Below, piece by piece: positions 1-11,815 of a DNA stretch of 64,000 nucleotides. Both the position numbers and the translations under genes were made by a program. The stretch's first letter is position 1, and each line of letters starts with the position of its first letter. The notes under the pieces are model-generated. The model worked only from the letters and a program-made list of their open reading frames with translations, did not search any database and was not told where the DNA came from. This stretch comes from Nymphaea colorata (lineage: Eukaryota; Streptophyta; Magnoliopsida; Nymphaeales; Nymphaeaceae). The DNA is taken from the NCBI RefSeq assembly GCF_008831285.2, contig NC_045149.1, forward strand, positions 12,920,629 through 12,984,628, read 5' to 3'.

Positions 1-1850
1 GGAGTAGAAGCCGGTCTACACCCTAGTTTTCTTGTCTCCTTCAGTAAATCCAATGTATACTTCATTTGATTCAGCACAAGGGTCGTACCTGACCTAGCAA
101 TTTCAATACCCAGAAAATATCTCAGTTTGCCAAGGTCCTTGAGATCAAATTCGGTAGCCAGTAAACCCTTTAATCTTGTTATTTTATCTTCATCATCACT
201 TGTAACAATCATATCATCAACATAGACTAACAAAAGAGTAACCTTATCATCCTTCCTTTTTACAAACAGAGTATGATCTTTGTTTCCTTGATTGTAGTCA
301 TCTTGTCTCATCACTAATGTAAGACGTTCAAACCATGTTCGGGGAGATTGCTTGAGCCCATATAAAGCTTTCTTCAGTTTGCAGCATTTTCCCGGTTTCT
401 CATATCCTGGGGGCATACACATATACACTTGCATTCTTTGCGAGTGCTTTGTGGGCTTTGCAAATCTCGTGACCTTCCAAAGTACTAATGATATACAATT
501 GTCATTAGTCCTAACCTTTCAAGAAAGTTTTCGGATTCGCTCCGCCTTACAGCCTTGCTTCCCTCTTCCGTCCCAGTGGAACACCCTTCATTCCTCTCAT
601 GTTCAAGCACATCTACAACCGGAGGACTCTCTTCCCGCTTGTACTCTAAAAAATCTGTAAATTGGATTTCCTGACTTGGATAATACTTTTCTTCTGACAT
701 AGACTTCTCTCCCTGAAGAGGATTCTTACCAAAATAAGAGACATGTTCGAAGAAGGTGACATCCTTGGTAACATAAACACGACCAGTTGTAGGATCAAAA
801 CACTTATACCCCTTTTGAGTAGGAAAATACCCAACAAATATTCCCTTAATCGACCTTGGATCGAGTTTTTTAACATTAGGATTGTGATCATGAATAAAGC
901 AAACACATCCAAAGACACGAGGAGGGAGATGAAAGGGTGTATGATTCCCTTGAAGCATAGAGTGGAGGGTCCACCCATTTAGCACACGACTAGGCATACG
1001 GTTAATCAAATATGCACTAGTGAAAACAACATCTCTCCAATAATGTTTTAGAAGATTCCTTTGAAACAAGAGGGCCTTGGTAACATTAAGCAGCTGACGA
1101 TTTTTCCTCTCAACGACCCCATTTTGAGGAGGGGTACAACTGCAAGATGTCTCATGAACAATCTCCCTTTTTTGAAGGAAATCCTCAACAGCTTGACACA
1201 CATACTCACGAGCATTTTCAGACCGAAAATTCTTAACAGAACCACCATATTGGGTCTCTACAAGAAGAATGAAGGTCTCTATGACATGTGGTACTTCGCT
1301 ACAATCTTTCAACAGGTAAACAAAGGTACTCATTGAGTAATCATCTATGAAGGTTATAAAATACTGAAAACCACAACGGGTATGAATTTTCGAAGGCCCC
1401 CACACATCAGAATGGATCAAGGAAAAAATTTCATTAGTGCGACTGTTGGAAATAGGGTATGAAACCCTAACGTGTTTAGCAAACTGACATACATCACAAG
1501 ATATCATAGATATGTCCAAACTAGAACATAAATCAAGAAATAATTGTTTCAAAACTCCAAAAATAACTGAAGACAATCTTCTCTCTTCTTCTCTGTCCTG
1601 CTAACTGCTGTCATAAACGCTGTGGCCACATGGATGGGAAGTCGATATAAGCCTTCAAACACCAAACCAATCCCAATCCTTTTCCCTGTCACCAAACCCT
1701 GCAAAACACAATGATTTGCAGAGAATATGAGTTCACAATTCAAGTCCTTTGTAATCTTGCCGACAGACAAAAGATTCAAGGGAAGATGAGAAACATGTAA
1801 GGCACCATGCACTAAAAATTTGTTTAAGAAAGAAAGACTCCCTTGTCAGC
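1..1850 (-). pseudogene. Ty1/copia pol fragment (element B): pre-integrase, integrase, partial reverse transcriptase
   Basis: Read on the minus strand. A GAG-pre-integrase region (LPLNLLSVGKI, about 1780-1740) leads into an integrase core at 1576-485, with HSDVWGP (first Asp) and PPQNGVVERKNR (catalytic Glu). The second catalytic position reads RSENAREY, so Asp is replaced by Glu. The integrase C-terminus GIFVGYFPTQKGYKCFDP follows. The N-terminal half of reverse transcriptase is deleted: the reading resumes near 440 at MCMPPGYE, then YGLKQSPRTW and YVDDMIV near 220, and leaves the window at base 1. Homology starts abruptly near 1850, without protease. It is probably the continuation of the minus-strand gag at 8182-12544, displaced by nested insertions; that link is inference. 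Not functional. Confidence 0.85.
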
Positions 1851-2019
1851 AAAATCTCTTTTGTCAGTTAAGGGTCGTGTGGAAAGGGTGACTGCTGTCT
1901 ATGTTAATAACATCTAGGGAACCAAGGGAAATTCTGTGATTTTTTCTTCCTTGCCTGCACGCACATATCATTTTCTGTCCATATAAAGTGAGTTTATATA
2001 TTCTGTTTTGATCTTAAAT
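1851..2019. other. Junction and truncated 5' leader of copia element 1
   Basis: No gene here. The stretch just before the gag start (TTTTGATCTTAAATATGGAG) resembles the leader of copia element 3 near 24760, so it is taken as the remaining 5' untranslated leader of element 1. The 5' LTR and primer binding site expected upstream are missing, and the minus-strand pol of element B begins directly to the left. A deletion probably removed the boundary. Confidence 0.5.
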
Positions 2020-2726
2020 ATGGAGCAGAGAAATACTATTACTGATATGCAAAGAGACCATAAAAGTTCTGGGAGTCTTCTTTCATTTGGGTCGACGGTG
2101 AAGTTGGATGGCACAAATTATGAAATTTGGTCTCGGGTCTTTATGATGTCTGTTAAGGGGCACAGAAAAAAACATGTTATTGAAGAAGAGGAACCTCTAA
2201 CTACGTCTGAAAAATATTCTACATGGGAGGAAGATAACAATATTGTTATGGAGTGGATTATGAATAGCGTGCAGGCACACATCACTCCTACAATTGTATA
2301 TTATACCTCTGCCAAACAGATGTGGGAATTTCTGAAGCAAACTTACTCCCATGATAAGAATATGAGCAAAATTTTACAGGTTGAAGAAGATCTTCTCAAG
2401 CTGCAACAAGGTGATTCAGATCTGGCCCAATACTTTGCGTCAGTCAAATCAGCCTATGGGAGACTAAAAGCTCTACGTCACCCTTGTCAATCATGCTACA
2501 AAACTCACTTTGAGCAGCACATGGTGGCCAAATTTTTAGCTGGGTTATATCCTGAGTTTGCAGTGGCAAAAACCCAAATGTTGACTGGGGTCGAAATTCC
2601 AGACCTTGCTGAAGCCTATAATAGGCTTAGTCGTCTGGCGGTGACACTTACTCCATCCTCAGCTGATGCACCCTCTTCAGCATTAGTTGTTCCAAGAGGC
2701 CGTGGGCAGGCCTTAGCCATCTCAGG
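2020..2726 (+). pseudogene. Copia element 1 gag, N-terminal part
   Basis: This is the capsid-like UBN2-type gag of a Ty1/copia element. It starts at the ATG at 2020 (MEQRNTITDMQ) and contains the family signature LDGTNYEIWSRVFMMSV followed by the helical domain KQMWEFLKQTYS, ILQVEEDLLKLQQG and EIPDLAEAYNRLSRLAV. It resembles the gag of element E (17835 on) closely throughout. The reading frame is cut at 2726 by a 749-bp hAT insertion. The target duplication ATCTCAGG (2719-2726 and 3476-3483) is in frame, so gag reads through correctly if the insert is ignored. Confidence 0.88.
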
Positions 2727-3475
2727 CAATGTTATAAAAGGCGTAGCGTATCGCGTATCGGTCGGGCTGACCTATACGCTGTATCGTAACGTATCGTAAA
2801 CGTAGCATAGCGTAAAATTAATTTTTTAATTTTAAAAAATATTTAAAAATCAGAAAAAATAGAGAAAAAGTATTAAAAATCTGAAAAAATAAACAAAAAA
2901 TCAGAAATCAAGAAAAATATATTCAAATATGAAAAAGATCATCATACATAAGGAACATTCATGTGTGTCAACAACGCATTCAAAAATTAGAAATTAGATA
3001 TTCAAAATAACATAATAAGCATCCATCACAATTTTAAACTTGAAAATTTTATAGAATCTTAAGACTTAGAGTCTTAGGACTTTGAGTTTTAGGACTTATA
3101 TTACATCACAATTTTATAAGTTCAAAACATATAGTTATCAACTTATCATCTTTCATGATTTAACGATAATATTTTCCAAATCGATGAATCCTTGGTTATT
3201 TTTGATGAAAATGTGCAAAATCTCTCCCTCCTACGTCTCTTGGAGTCTTTAAATATAAGAAGAGAGAGAGGGAGGAGTGTTTAAACTTTAAAAAATAAAA
3301 AATTTTGTGTTTTAACCCGTATCGTACGATACGGCCCCCGTATCGCACGTATCGTGCGATACGTGTACGATACGGACGCGTATCGTCTTTAAACAGCGTA
3401 TCGTATAGGTTTTCTTGACCTATACGATACGTATCGTACGATACGCATCCGTATCGTACGATACGGATAACATTG
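2727..3475. mobile_element. Non-autonomous hAT-1 element (749 bp) with 8-bp target duplication
   Basis: Terminal inverted repeats CAATGTTAT (2727-2735) and ATAACATTG (3467-3475) are flanked by the exact 8-bp duplication ATCTCAGG (2719-2726, 3476-3483), the hAT hallmark. The left end resembles the right end of the autonomous element at 8472-11886 in inverted orientation. The right end is packed with the same palindromic CGTATCGTACGATACG units as the autonomous left end. The interior is AT-rich with no coding potential. It is an internal-deletion derivative that would need transposase in trans. Confidence 0.93.
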
Positions 3476-6400
3476 ATCTCAGGAACTCGAGGACAAGGCT
3501 TCTATAGAGGGAGAGGTGGTCGAGGTCCAGGAGGTGGACGTGGTAGATTTCTGTGCACATTCTGTGGAAGACTTGGACATCTAGAAGATAGATGTTGGAA
3601 TAGCCATGGTCGGCCAATGATGCGAGGCTCTGAGTCATCACAAATCAAGGGTTCTTCTCATTTCCCAAAAGCCTCACATGTTGAAGATGATACTACAGAA
3701 CCAACTACTGAGAATGTCACTGTTAGTATTAGCAAATCTGAGTATGAACAATTTTTTTCTCAGAAAGGCTCCTCTTCCACCTTAGCGTCTACGCTTGTGG
3801 GTGATTCTGCTTTTTCCACCACTATGCAGAACCAAGATCCAGGTATGTCATGGATTATTGATTTTGGAGCCTCCAAGCACTTCTGCAGTTAACCAAATTT
3901 ATTCACTATGCTTCACCATTTTCCTCAACCTAGACAGGTGAAGCTTGCAGATGGGAGATTCTCTCCCATTGTCGGTTGGGGCAGTGTGAAAATTTCAGAA
4001 TGTTTAACTGTGAATAATGTATTGTTTGCTCCTGATTTTCGTACTCACCTTCTCTCAGTTAAAGGGCTGACTCATGATTTGAATTGTAGAGTCATTTTTT
4101 ACCCTGGTTCGTGTTGGTTTCAAGACTTGCAGACTGGGAGAATGATTGGTGGAGGCCATGAATGAGGGGGAGTTTACTTCCTGTCTGAGGCCGTGGACAC
4201 AGCTGCTACATCATTTCCATCCAAACCTACCTACCTTCAGTGGCATCTCAGACTTGGGCATCCATCAGTGTCAAAACTTTGTTGCTTGTTTCCTCAGCTT
4301 TTCAGAGTCACTCCAATGTGAAGCCTGTCAACTTGGGAAACACACTAGGAATAGTTTTCCGTCGAGTCTAAGTCCTGCAAATCATAGTCTGTTTGATTTA
4401 CTTCATGTCGATGTGTGGGGGCCTAGCCGTACTGCTAGCCGGTCTAAATTTTGGTATTATCTGGTAGTAGTGGATGATTTTTCTCGTGACAATGCTCTGG
4501 AATTCAAATCGTCCAACCTTTTACAATTTTACTCAAACCATAGAATTGTTCCTCAATTTACTTGTCCACATACCTCGCAACAGAATGGTGTTGTAGAGAG
4601 AAAGCACAGACATTTGTTGGAAGTTGCTCGTACACTCATGATACAGAGCCATGTACCATCTTATTTTTGGGGGGATGCAATATTAATTGCGTGTTACCTC
4701 ATTAATCGCCTGCCATCCTCATCTATACGTAACAAAATTTCAATTCAAATGTTTTATCCTGATCGTCCATTATTTCAAACTCCACCTTGTGTATTTGGAT
4801 GCACATGCTTTGTCCATATTCTTGGACCAAAGCGAGATAAACTTGCTGCCCAAGCCCAAAAATGTATCTTCATTGGTTATCCCAAAAACCAACGAGGCTA
4901 CAAATGTTTTGACCCCCTCACCCAGAAAGAGTATGTCAGTGCGGGCATCACATTCTTTGAGTCTCGTTCATATTACCCACAACCACCTACTTCTTGCTCT
5001 GAAAATCTCCCTCAATGTCCTTTGCCAATCCCACCTTTCCCACTTATGTCCCTTCCGAGTCCATCTCCCACCCGGAGTCGTTTTTCAAATCCTCCTTTAG
5101 TCTACCCTCGTCGACAGGGACTCTCACATGGCTCTCCTCCATCATCCTCTCCTGAGGTAAGTGTACCTAATTCCTCACCTATGGTTATCTCTGACTCGCA
5201 GGATCTCCCTATTGCCTTGAGGAAGGGTAAACGTCAGTGCACCATTCATCCCATTTCACAGTACGTGACTTCTGCATACGTAAGTGACAAGGTGCAACAA
5301 TTCATTCATGCTCTATCTACTTATACTACTCCGACTTGTCATCAGCAAGCATTACTAGACCCTAATTGACGTCGGGCTATGGAAGAGGAAATACATACTT
5401 TACAGGAACGCCACACGTGGGACCTGGTTGATCCACCTTCAGGTTGTGATATTGTGGGCTCTAAATGGGTATTTACTGTAAAATACCATGCAGATGGAAC
5501 CCTTGAATGCTATAAAGCTCGGCTGGTTGCAAAAGGATATACTCAGACATATGGTATTGATTTCTTTGACACCTTCTCACCAGTTGCTCTGTTAGGGGCC
5601 ATTCGTCTCTTGATTTCTCTTGCAGTTCACTATGACTGGCATATGCATCAATTAGATGTTAAAAATGTGTTCTTGTATGGCGATCTTGAGGAAACAGTTT
5701 ATATGCAACAACCACCTGGCTTCGAGATTCAGGGGGAGTGGGGGAAGGTGTACAAATTGAGAAAGGCCATATATGGACTGAAACAAAGTCCCCGTGCGTG
5801 GTTTTATAAACTATCTGATATTGTCTCACAGAGTGGATTCCAGAGGTCACCTCTTGATCATTCAGTGTTTGTTAAGAAATGGGATTGGGAATGGTTATCT
5901 TGGCAATATATGTTGAGGATATTATATTGATGGGCAACTATAAAAAGGTATATCTGAGACCAAAGCATTTCTTCAAAAGCATTTTGTCACAAAAGACCTT
6001 GGACAGTTGAGATATTTTCTTGGGATAGAAGTGGCTCGTGGTAAGGAAGGAATGGTCCTCTCTCAAAGAAAATACATTTTAGACTTATTACCAGAAACAG
6101 AAATGTTGGGGACAAAACCTGCCACCATTCCCATGCATCCATGATTGCATTTACATGATGAGCAGGCAGAGCATGTAGATTCTAAGACGTACAGATCTTT
6201 GATTGGAAAGCTTCTTTATGTGACAGTTAGAAGACCGGATATTAGCTTTGTTGTGGGAAAGCTGAGTCAGTTTATGGAGAAACCAAGGAAGGTTCATTGG
6301 GAAGCTGCATTGATGATACTCAAATACTTAAAATCTTCTCCTGGCAAAGGACTACTATTCAAGAAAGGGAAAACATTAGATGTCCAAGGCTACAGTGATG

Positions 6401-6861
6401 CAGACTACGCAGAATCTATTGAAGATAGAAAATCCACTACTGGGTTTTGCATTTTTGTAGGAGGAAATCTTATATCTTGGAGGAGCAAGAAACAAAATGT
6501 GGTCTCACGGTCTAGTGCAGAGTCAGAATATAGGGCTATGGCCCAAACAGCAGCAGAATTAACATGGGTTAAATCCATGCTCGAAAGCCTAGACATTCCA
6601 GTTCAACTACCTATGACAATGTTTTGTGATAACAGGGCAGCCACCTATATTGCAAACAACCCAGTCTTCAATGAAAGAACTAAGCACATTGAAGTAGACT
6701 GTCATTGCATTCGTGATTTAGTTCAAAGAGGAGTGATCTCTACCACTCATGTGGTCTCTGAGGAACAAACTGCTGATATCTTTACTAAAACTCTTGCAAT
6801 TAGTGAGTTTTCAAAGTGTTGTAGCAAGCTAAGCATGGTAGATATCTATGCTCCAGCTTGA
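3476..6861 (+). pseudogene. Copia element 1 gag C-terminus and pol, broken
   Basis: After the hAT insert the frame continues with a glycine/arginine-rich linker and the CCHC knuckle CTFCGRLGHLEDRC (about 3560-3600). Protease motif DFGASKHFCS has Ser changed to Phe and is followed by a stop at 3890-3892. Further stops lie at 4163-4165 and 5367-5369. Integrase keeps LLHVDVWGPS and QQNGVVERKHR, but the stretch between VVDDFSRD and NALEF is deleted. Reverse transcriptase ([35 protein letters not shown]) shifts frame near 5880, just before the YVDD position. RNase H (YSDADYAES, SSAESEYRAM, NERTKHIEVDC) is open at 6145-6861. Dead copy, same family as elements 3 and E. Confidence 0.9.
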
Positions 6862-6868
6862 GGGGGAG

Positions 6869-7042
6869 TGTTGACAATGAGGCAGACTTTGAATATTAAA
6901 GAACCTAACCCCTCTTTAATAATTTTAGATAACTTTCTGGTTTTCATTGTAATTATGTTGTTTACCCTAATTCTCCCTTAAGTAAGGGTTAGGGTAAGAG
7001 ATTGAATATAGAAATTACGTTTTTTCTTCTCTCACGACAACA
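6869..7042 (+). repeat. 3' LTR of copia element 1
   Basis: The 174-bp LTR starts TGTTGACAATGAGG right after the polypurine tract GAGGGGGAG and ends CACGACAACA, so it has TG...CA ends. It resembles the LTRs of element 3 (23742-23925, 28833-29009). The sequence after it is the middle of another copia reverse transcriptase (LTGECEQEV), so element 1 inserted inside element 2. The matching 5' LTR is lost on the left, so no target duplication can be scored. Confidence 0.87.
6964..6995 (+). promoter_or_regulatory. LTR hairpin with ACCCTAA/TTAGGGT arms (element 1)
   Basis: ACCCTAA pairs with TTAGGGT and inner CCCTTA pairs with TAAGGG around a two-base turn, leaving a small TTCT bulge. The same arrangement occurs in the LTRs of elements 3 and E at the presumed promoter. 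The arms resemble plant telo-box/telomeric repeat motifs. A regulatory role is inference. Confidence 0.45.
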
Positions 7043-7963
7043 GTTTTGACAGGTGAATGTGAGCAGGAGGTAGCTCTAACAAAGAAGTTTTTGCAAAAAC
7101 ACGTTGTTACCAAAGATCTTGGTCAGCTACGGTATTTTCTTGGCATCGAAGTTGCTCGTAGCAAAGAAGGAGTTGTGTTGTCGCAAATGAAGTATGTTCT
7201 TGATCTTTTACAAGACACAGGGATGCTAGGAGCTAAACCAGCAACTCTTCCTATGAATCCACGGGTACATCTATATGAGGATGACTCTAAAGAGGTAGCT
7301 TCACAAGCCTACAGATCGTTGATTGGTAAGCTTCTTTATGTGACAGTGACTCGACCAGATATTAGCTTTGCTGTGGGAAAATTAAGCCAGTTCATGGAAA
7401 AACCAAAACAATCACATTGGGATGCAGCTATGTTGATTGTCAAATATTTGAAGTCCTCCCCTAGCAAAGGTCTTTTCTTCAAAAAAGGTACATCTCTTGA
7501 TGTTGAAGCTTACAGTGATGCAGATTATGCAGGCTCAATTGATGACAGGAAGTCTACCATAGGGTTTTGTGTGTTTGTGGGAGGAAATCTCATTTCCTGG
7601 AGAATTAAGAAACGAAGTGTTATTTCTAGGTCTAGTGCGGAGTCAGAATATCGTGCGATGGCTCAAACTGCTGCCGAAATGTCTTGGTCTAGATCCCCAC
7701 TTGAGAGTCTTGGTATTCCAACTTTTTTACCTATGAAAATGTTTTGTGATAACAGAGCTGCCACCTACATTGCTAATAATCTTGTATTTCATGAGAGGAC
7801 AAAGCACATTGAAGTAGATTGTCATTATATTCGTGATATGGTTCAAGGAGGAATCATCTCCACTGATCAAACAGCTGATATCTTTACTAAAGCCTTGCCT
7901 ATTGCTGAGTTCTCTAGATGTTGTGACAAACTGAGCATGATTAACATCTACACTCCAGCTTGA
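7043..7963 (+). pseudogene. Copia element 2: reverse transcriptase tail and RNase H
   Basis: An uninterrupted reading of about 305 residues begins inside reverse transcriptase, just after the YVDD position (LTGECEQEVALTKKFLQKH, LRYFLGIEVARS), and runs through RNase H ([49 protein letters not shown]) to a stop at 7961-7963. There is no start because element 1 inserted upstream in the same gene. The second half being fully open suggests element 2 was rather intact when it was hit. Gag, protease and integrase of this copy are not in the window. Confidence 0.88.
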
Positions 7964-7970
7964 TGGGGAG

Positions 7971-8181
7971 TGTTGAATAACATTTATAATAGGTGGTCTT
8001 TTGAATATTTAAAAGTTGTATTAACAGCTTTTATTAATAGTTGTTTCAGTCTTGGACTGATTTTGTAATTTCTTTTTTTTACCCTAATTCTCATTTAACG
8101 TGTGAAGAGTGCAGCCTAATGGAATAGTTCGTACAGTTTTCTCTCTCTCTCGACTTCTTCTCCTCTCTCTCTCTTGCAACA
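7971..8181 (+). repeat. 3' LTR of copia element 2
   Basis: The 211-bp LTR begins TGTTGAATAAC after the purine tract TGATGGGGAG and ends CTCTTGCAACA. At 8182 the sequence changes to minus-strand gag of element B, so element 2 inserted into element B. The left partner LTR and target duplication are not seen. Confidence 0.82.
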
Positions 8182-8471
8182 AAGCTCATGAATCTGTTCA
8201 GCAGAGATAGAGGCTTTCCCTCCACTAGAGTTGGTAGCATCAAAAATAGATTTCTTCCCACTAGAAGATTTCCCTCGACTATTCTTCTTTTCTGAATGGA
8301 GGTCCCAACAAAAATCCATGGTATGACTAGTCTTCTTGCAGTGAGTGCACTTGCGAGGAGGTTTGACAACTCCTACAGGGCCACGACTAACAAGGGCAGA
8401 CTCTCATTATACGAGATGTGATCCCCCTTTTTCCCAGCAATAACAAGGCGTCTTTGCTCTTCAGCCTCTAC
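8182..8471 (-). pseudogene. Copia element B gag, C-terminal part with CCHC knuckle
   Basis: Minus-strand reading continues the gag at 11887-12544 after removal of the hAT insert. It starts with EEQRRLVIAGKKG, then the CCHC zinc knuckle CTHCKKTSHTMDFC (about 8360-8310), a Lys/Ser-rich stretch and SISAEQIHEL before it is cut at 8182 by element 2. The knuckle would bind the packaged RNA genome. The downstream protease of this element is absent. Confidence 0.85.
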
Positions 8472-8638
8472 CAATGTTATCCGTATCGTACGATACGGAC
8501 GCATATCGTACGATACGTATCGTCCGTATCAACGTTTTCGATACGTTACACCTATTAAATACGATCACACGTATCGTGCGATACGGTGGGCGTATCGCAC
8601 GATACGTGCGATACACCCCCGTATCGCACGATACGGGA
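8472..8638. repeat. hAT-1 left subterminal palindromic repeat array
   Basis: The first 170 bp contain repeated GTATCGTACGATAC-type self-complementary units plus variants such as CGTATCGCACGATACG. Subterminal repeats of hAT elements commonly bind their transposase BED fingers. The non-autonomous copy at 2727-3475 carries the same units at its right end, consistent with recognition by one enzyme. Confidence 0.7.
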
Positions 8639-8959
8639 GTAAAATTAAAAAAGGGGCCGTCGGGCCCCTTTTTGCTTCTTATTTTGAAACCGATGCTCCT
8701 CTCTCTCTCTCTTCTTGTTTCTCAACGCTGCCAGAGACGTGGGAGGGAGAGATTTTCTCCATTGCATCAAGATTTGCCGGTGAAGAAGCTTCATTTCTCG
8801 TTGTGGGGAGTGTTGGGACGGTGGGAAGCTTGGAGAAAGAGGGTTTTTTGGTTTTTAACACCAAGAAGGTAAGAAATAACTCATTTTTGCCGTTGAATCG
8901 TTCATTTCTCTTATTTCCTATATTTATTTGTATGTTTGTACTTGTTTTGTGAAGATATA

Positions 8960-11477
8960 ATGTCGGATCCTGCATGGCAGTGGTGTACAAGGGTGAATCC
9001 CAAAGATAGATTAAGAGTTAAGTGCAATTATTGTAAGCAAATCATATCAGGAGGGATTTCTCGCTTTAAACACCATATAGCTGGTACACACAGCGATGTG
9101 GCTGCTTGCAATGGCTCCCAAGAGATCCCATTGCCAGCGTATGTAAAGCACCAGTGTCAGCAGCTTCTTGAAGCAGTGAAAGCAAGTAGGATTGAAAAGG
9201 ACATGGAAGATGCGGAGGAAGGATATGGGGACCCACATGAAGGGGAAGAAAGTGAAGGTGAAGATGTTCAACTTGAACAAGAAGATGTTGGTGTCAGTTT
9301 GGGAACAACTAAAGGGAAAGGCATCATGCATGGAGGTGGTTCTTCTGCAACTGCAACCAGAAAAAGAAGAGGTGCAAGTATAAGTTCAGTTTCACGAGGA
9401 CGTGGCAGAAGTCAGGGTCGTACTGGTGGTGGTAGAGTACCTACTATGAAGTCGAGCAATATGTCTGGTTCGATCAAGAATTTTTTTCCCAATTATACTG
9501 CTGCTGGTGCTCAGCCTGAGATTCGTATAGCCATGCAATCAAAGGATATTATTGAAGCAGCAGATGAAACCATAGGAAGGTGGTTCTATGATGCATCCAT
9601 TCCCTTCAATGGAGCAAACTCTTATCATTATCAGCCTATAGCAGATGCGATTGCTAGTGTAGGGCGAGGGTATAAAATGCCCTCTTTTCATAAATTGCGA
9701 GGTAAAATTCTCAACAATATAGTTAGAGATGTGAAGACATATTGTGATGAACTAAAATTGAGCTGGAAAGCTACAGGATGCAGTGTAATGGCAGATGGGT
9801 GGACAAACATCAAGAACAGAACATTGGTAAACTTCTTTGTATATTGCCCCCTTGGTACTATGTTCTTAAAATCTGTTGATTTGTCTGATACTCCTAAGAC
9901 TGCTGATGTGTTGTTTGGGATTTTTGATAAAGTTATAGAAGAAGTTGGGCCTGAAAATGTCGTACAATTGATCACTGATAATGCAGCAAATTATAAAGCT
10001 GTAGGTGAAATGTTAGCAGCACGATATGGGACATTTTATTGGAGTCCATGTGCTGCTCACTGTGTAAATCTTATGCTTCAGGATCTTGGTGAAAGAGATG
10101 ATATGAAGTTGACAGTTCATAGATGCCAAGAAATCACGAAGTTTATTTACAATCATGCTTATGTCTTGAATTTGATGAGGAAATTCACAAATGGGGCTGA
10201 ATTAATTCGACCTGCACAAACATGGTTTGCTACAAATGTTTTGACTGTGCAGGGTATAGTCAAGCAAAGATCTTCTCTCAGGCAAATGTTTTCAAGTGAT
10301 GATTGGGCTGCATATCCACATGCCTATAAAAGAAAGGCTACGACAGTTGTGGATACCATCTTCGATGCTGACTTTTGGGAATCATGTGTGCACTTATTGA
10401 AGATTTGTGTACCTCTAGTGAAAGTCCTCATATTAGTTGATAGTGAAGATAGACCTTCTATTGGATATTTATACGAGTCTATGGATAGAGCCAAGGAGGC
10501 CATTAGAGATAATATGAAGGGAAAAAAGAAGTTGTACATGCCTATATGGAAAATTATAGATGGAAGTTGGTCTGGACAACTTCATCGCCCACTTCATGCA
10601 GCAGCCTACTACCTAAATCCTGCTATTAGATTTCTTCCCACTTTTAAGAAGGACAGAGAGGTCGAGTATGGCATGTTGGATTGCATTGATGTATTAGTAA
10701 GTGATAGTAAAGAACAAGACGCTATCCATATGTCGATCAACAAATATGATACGGCTTTTGGTACCATGGCGAGAGACACAGCAGTTCGATGCAGGACAAC
10801 TATGCGTCCAGGTATTAGAAAAAGAAACTTTATACTTTTTGTTGTTTAGCTTTTATTCTACCTTCTCATATATTTATTTCTGACAACATTTTTACTTTCC
10901 ATCTGTTATTAGATTTGTGGTGGGAAAGGTTTGGGCCTGATTGCCCAGAATTAAGGAAGCTTGCAATTAGAATCCTCAGTCAAACATGTAGTGCAACTGG
11001 ATGTGAAAGAAATTGGAGTGTATTTCAGCACATCCATAGTAAGAAGAGGAATAGGCTGGAACATAAAAGGTTGAATGACCTTGTTTACGTTCGTTATAAT
11101 ATGAAGTTGAGACAAAGGTAAACATTTGTTTTGTTATACAAGAATATCAAATTCTAATATATATTTTAATCTCTAACAATTTGTTAATTTTTTCTCTTGT
11201 TAGGCAACTAGAAACAACATCTACGAGGAAGCATCACAATCAATATGATCCTATCTTCATTGACCATTTTGATATATTAGATTCTTGGGTTGAAGAAGAA
11301 CCAGCTGCAATACTTGATGAGGACGATCTTGATTTTTTGAATGTTGAAGGAGCAGCAGAGATTGTTGAAGAAGGAGAGGCTGGGGGGGAGCAATGGAATG
11401 TTGGTGACATTCCATTTGCAACAGAGGGGTTAGAAGAAGAAGTTAATGAAGAAAATGAAGATGATGATGAAGAATGA
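8960..11477 (+). CDS. hAT transposase (BED finger, DUF659, hAT dimerisation domain)
   Basis: Proposed join: 8960-10811, 10913-11117, 11204-11477, giving 777 codons including the stop. Introns 10812-10912 and 11118-11203 have GT-AG borders and keep the frame across LWWERFG and LRQRQLE. A non-coding first exon ending at 8868 is possible. The ATG at 8960 (MSDPAWQWC) starts a BED zinc finger (CNYCKQ, then HHIAGTH). The RNase H-like fold shows MADGWTN (Asp about residue 279), ITDNAANY (Asp about 340), CAAHCVNLML, and YESMDRAKEAI with Glu near 506. The dimerisation domain follows residue 617 (CERNWSVFQHIHSKKRNRL). The C-terminus is acidic. It catalyses cut-and-paste transposition in the nucleus. 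No nonsense codon or frameshift is seen. Confidence 0.9.
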
Positions 11478-11815
11478 AGATGATGATGCAAATGACGATT
11501 GATGATGCTTTTTGTTTTGAGTTTTGAAAACTATGTCAATATGTTCTGAGTTTTGACTTCTGAACTTATGAATTGTGATGTAATTGAATACTCTTAGGTT
11601 GTTTAGTATGTTATTTTGTTTTTTGAATGTTTTGTTCATATGCATACTTCACAGGTCATACTTCATATACATGAATGATGAATGTTCCTTTAAATACATT
11701 TTTCTTGAATTTTTCTGATTTTTACTAGTTTTTTCGGATTTTTTTAGAATTTTTCTGATTTTTTTCTATTTTTTATAAATTTTTAATATTTTTTACAAAT
11801 TAAAAAATTAATTTT

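Noticed and set aside
8472-8638. CRISPR-like array from repeated CGTATCG units
   Set aside because: Units are palindromic, unevenly spaced and lie at a transposon end in a plant genome.
11240-11491. Ser-rich minus-strand ORF
   Set aside because: Antisense shadow of the acidic C-terminal exon of the hAT-1 transposase.
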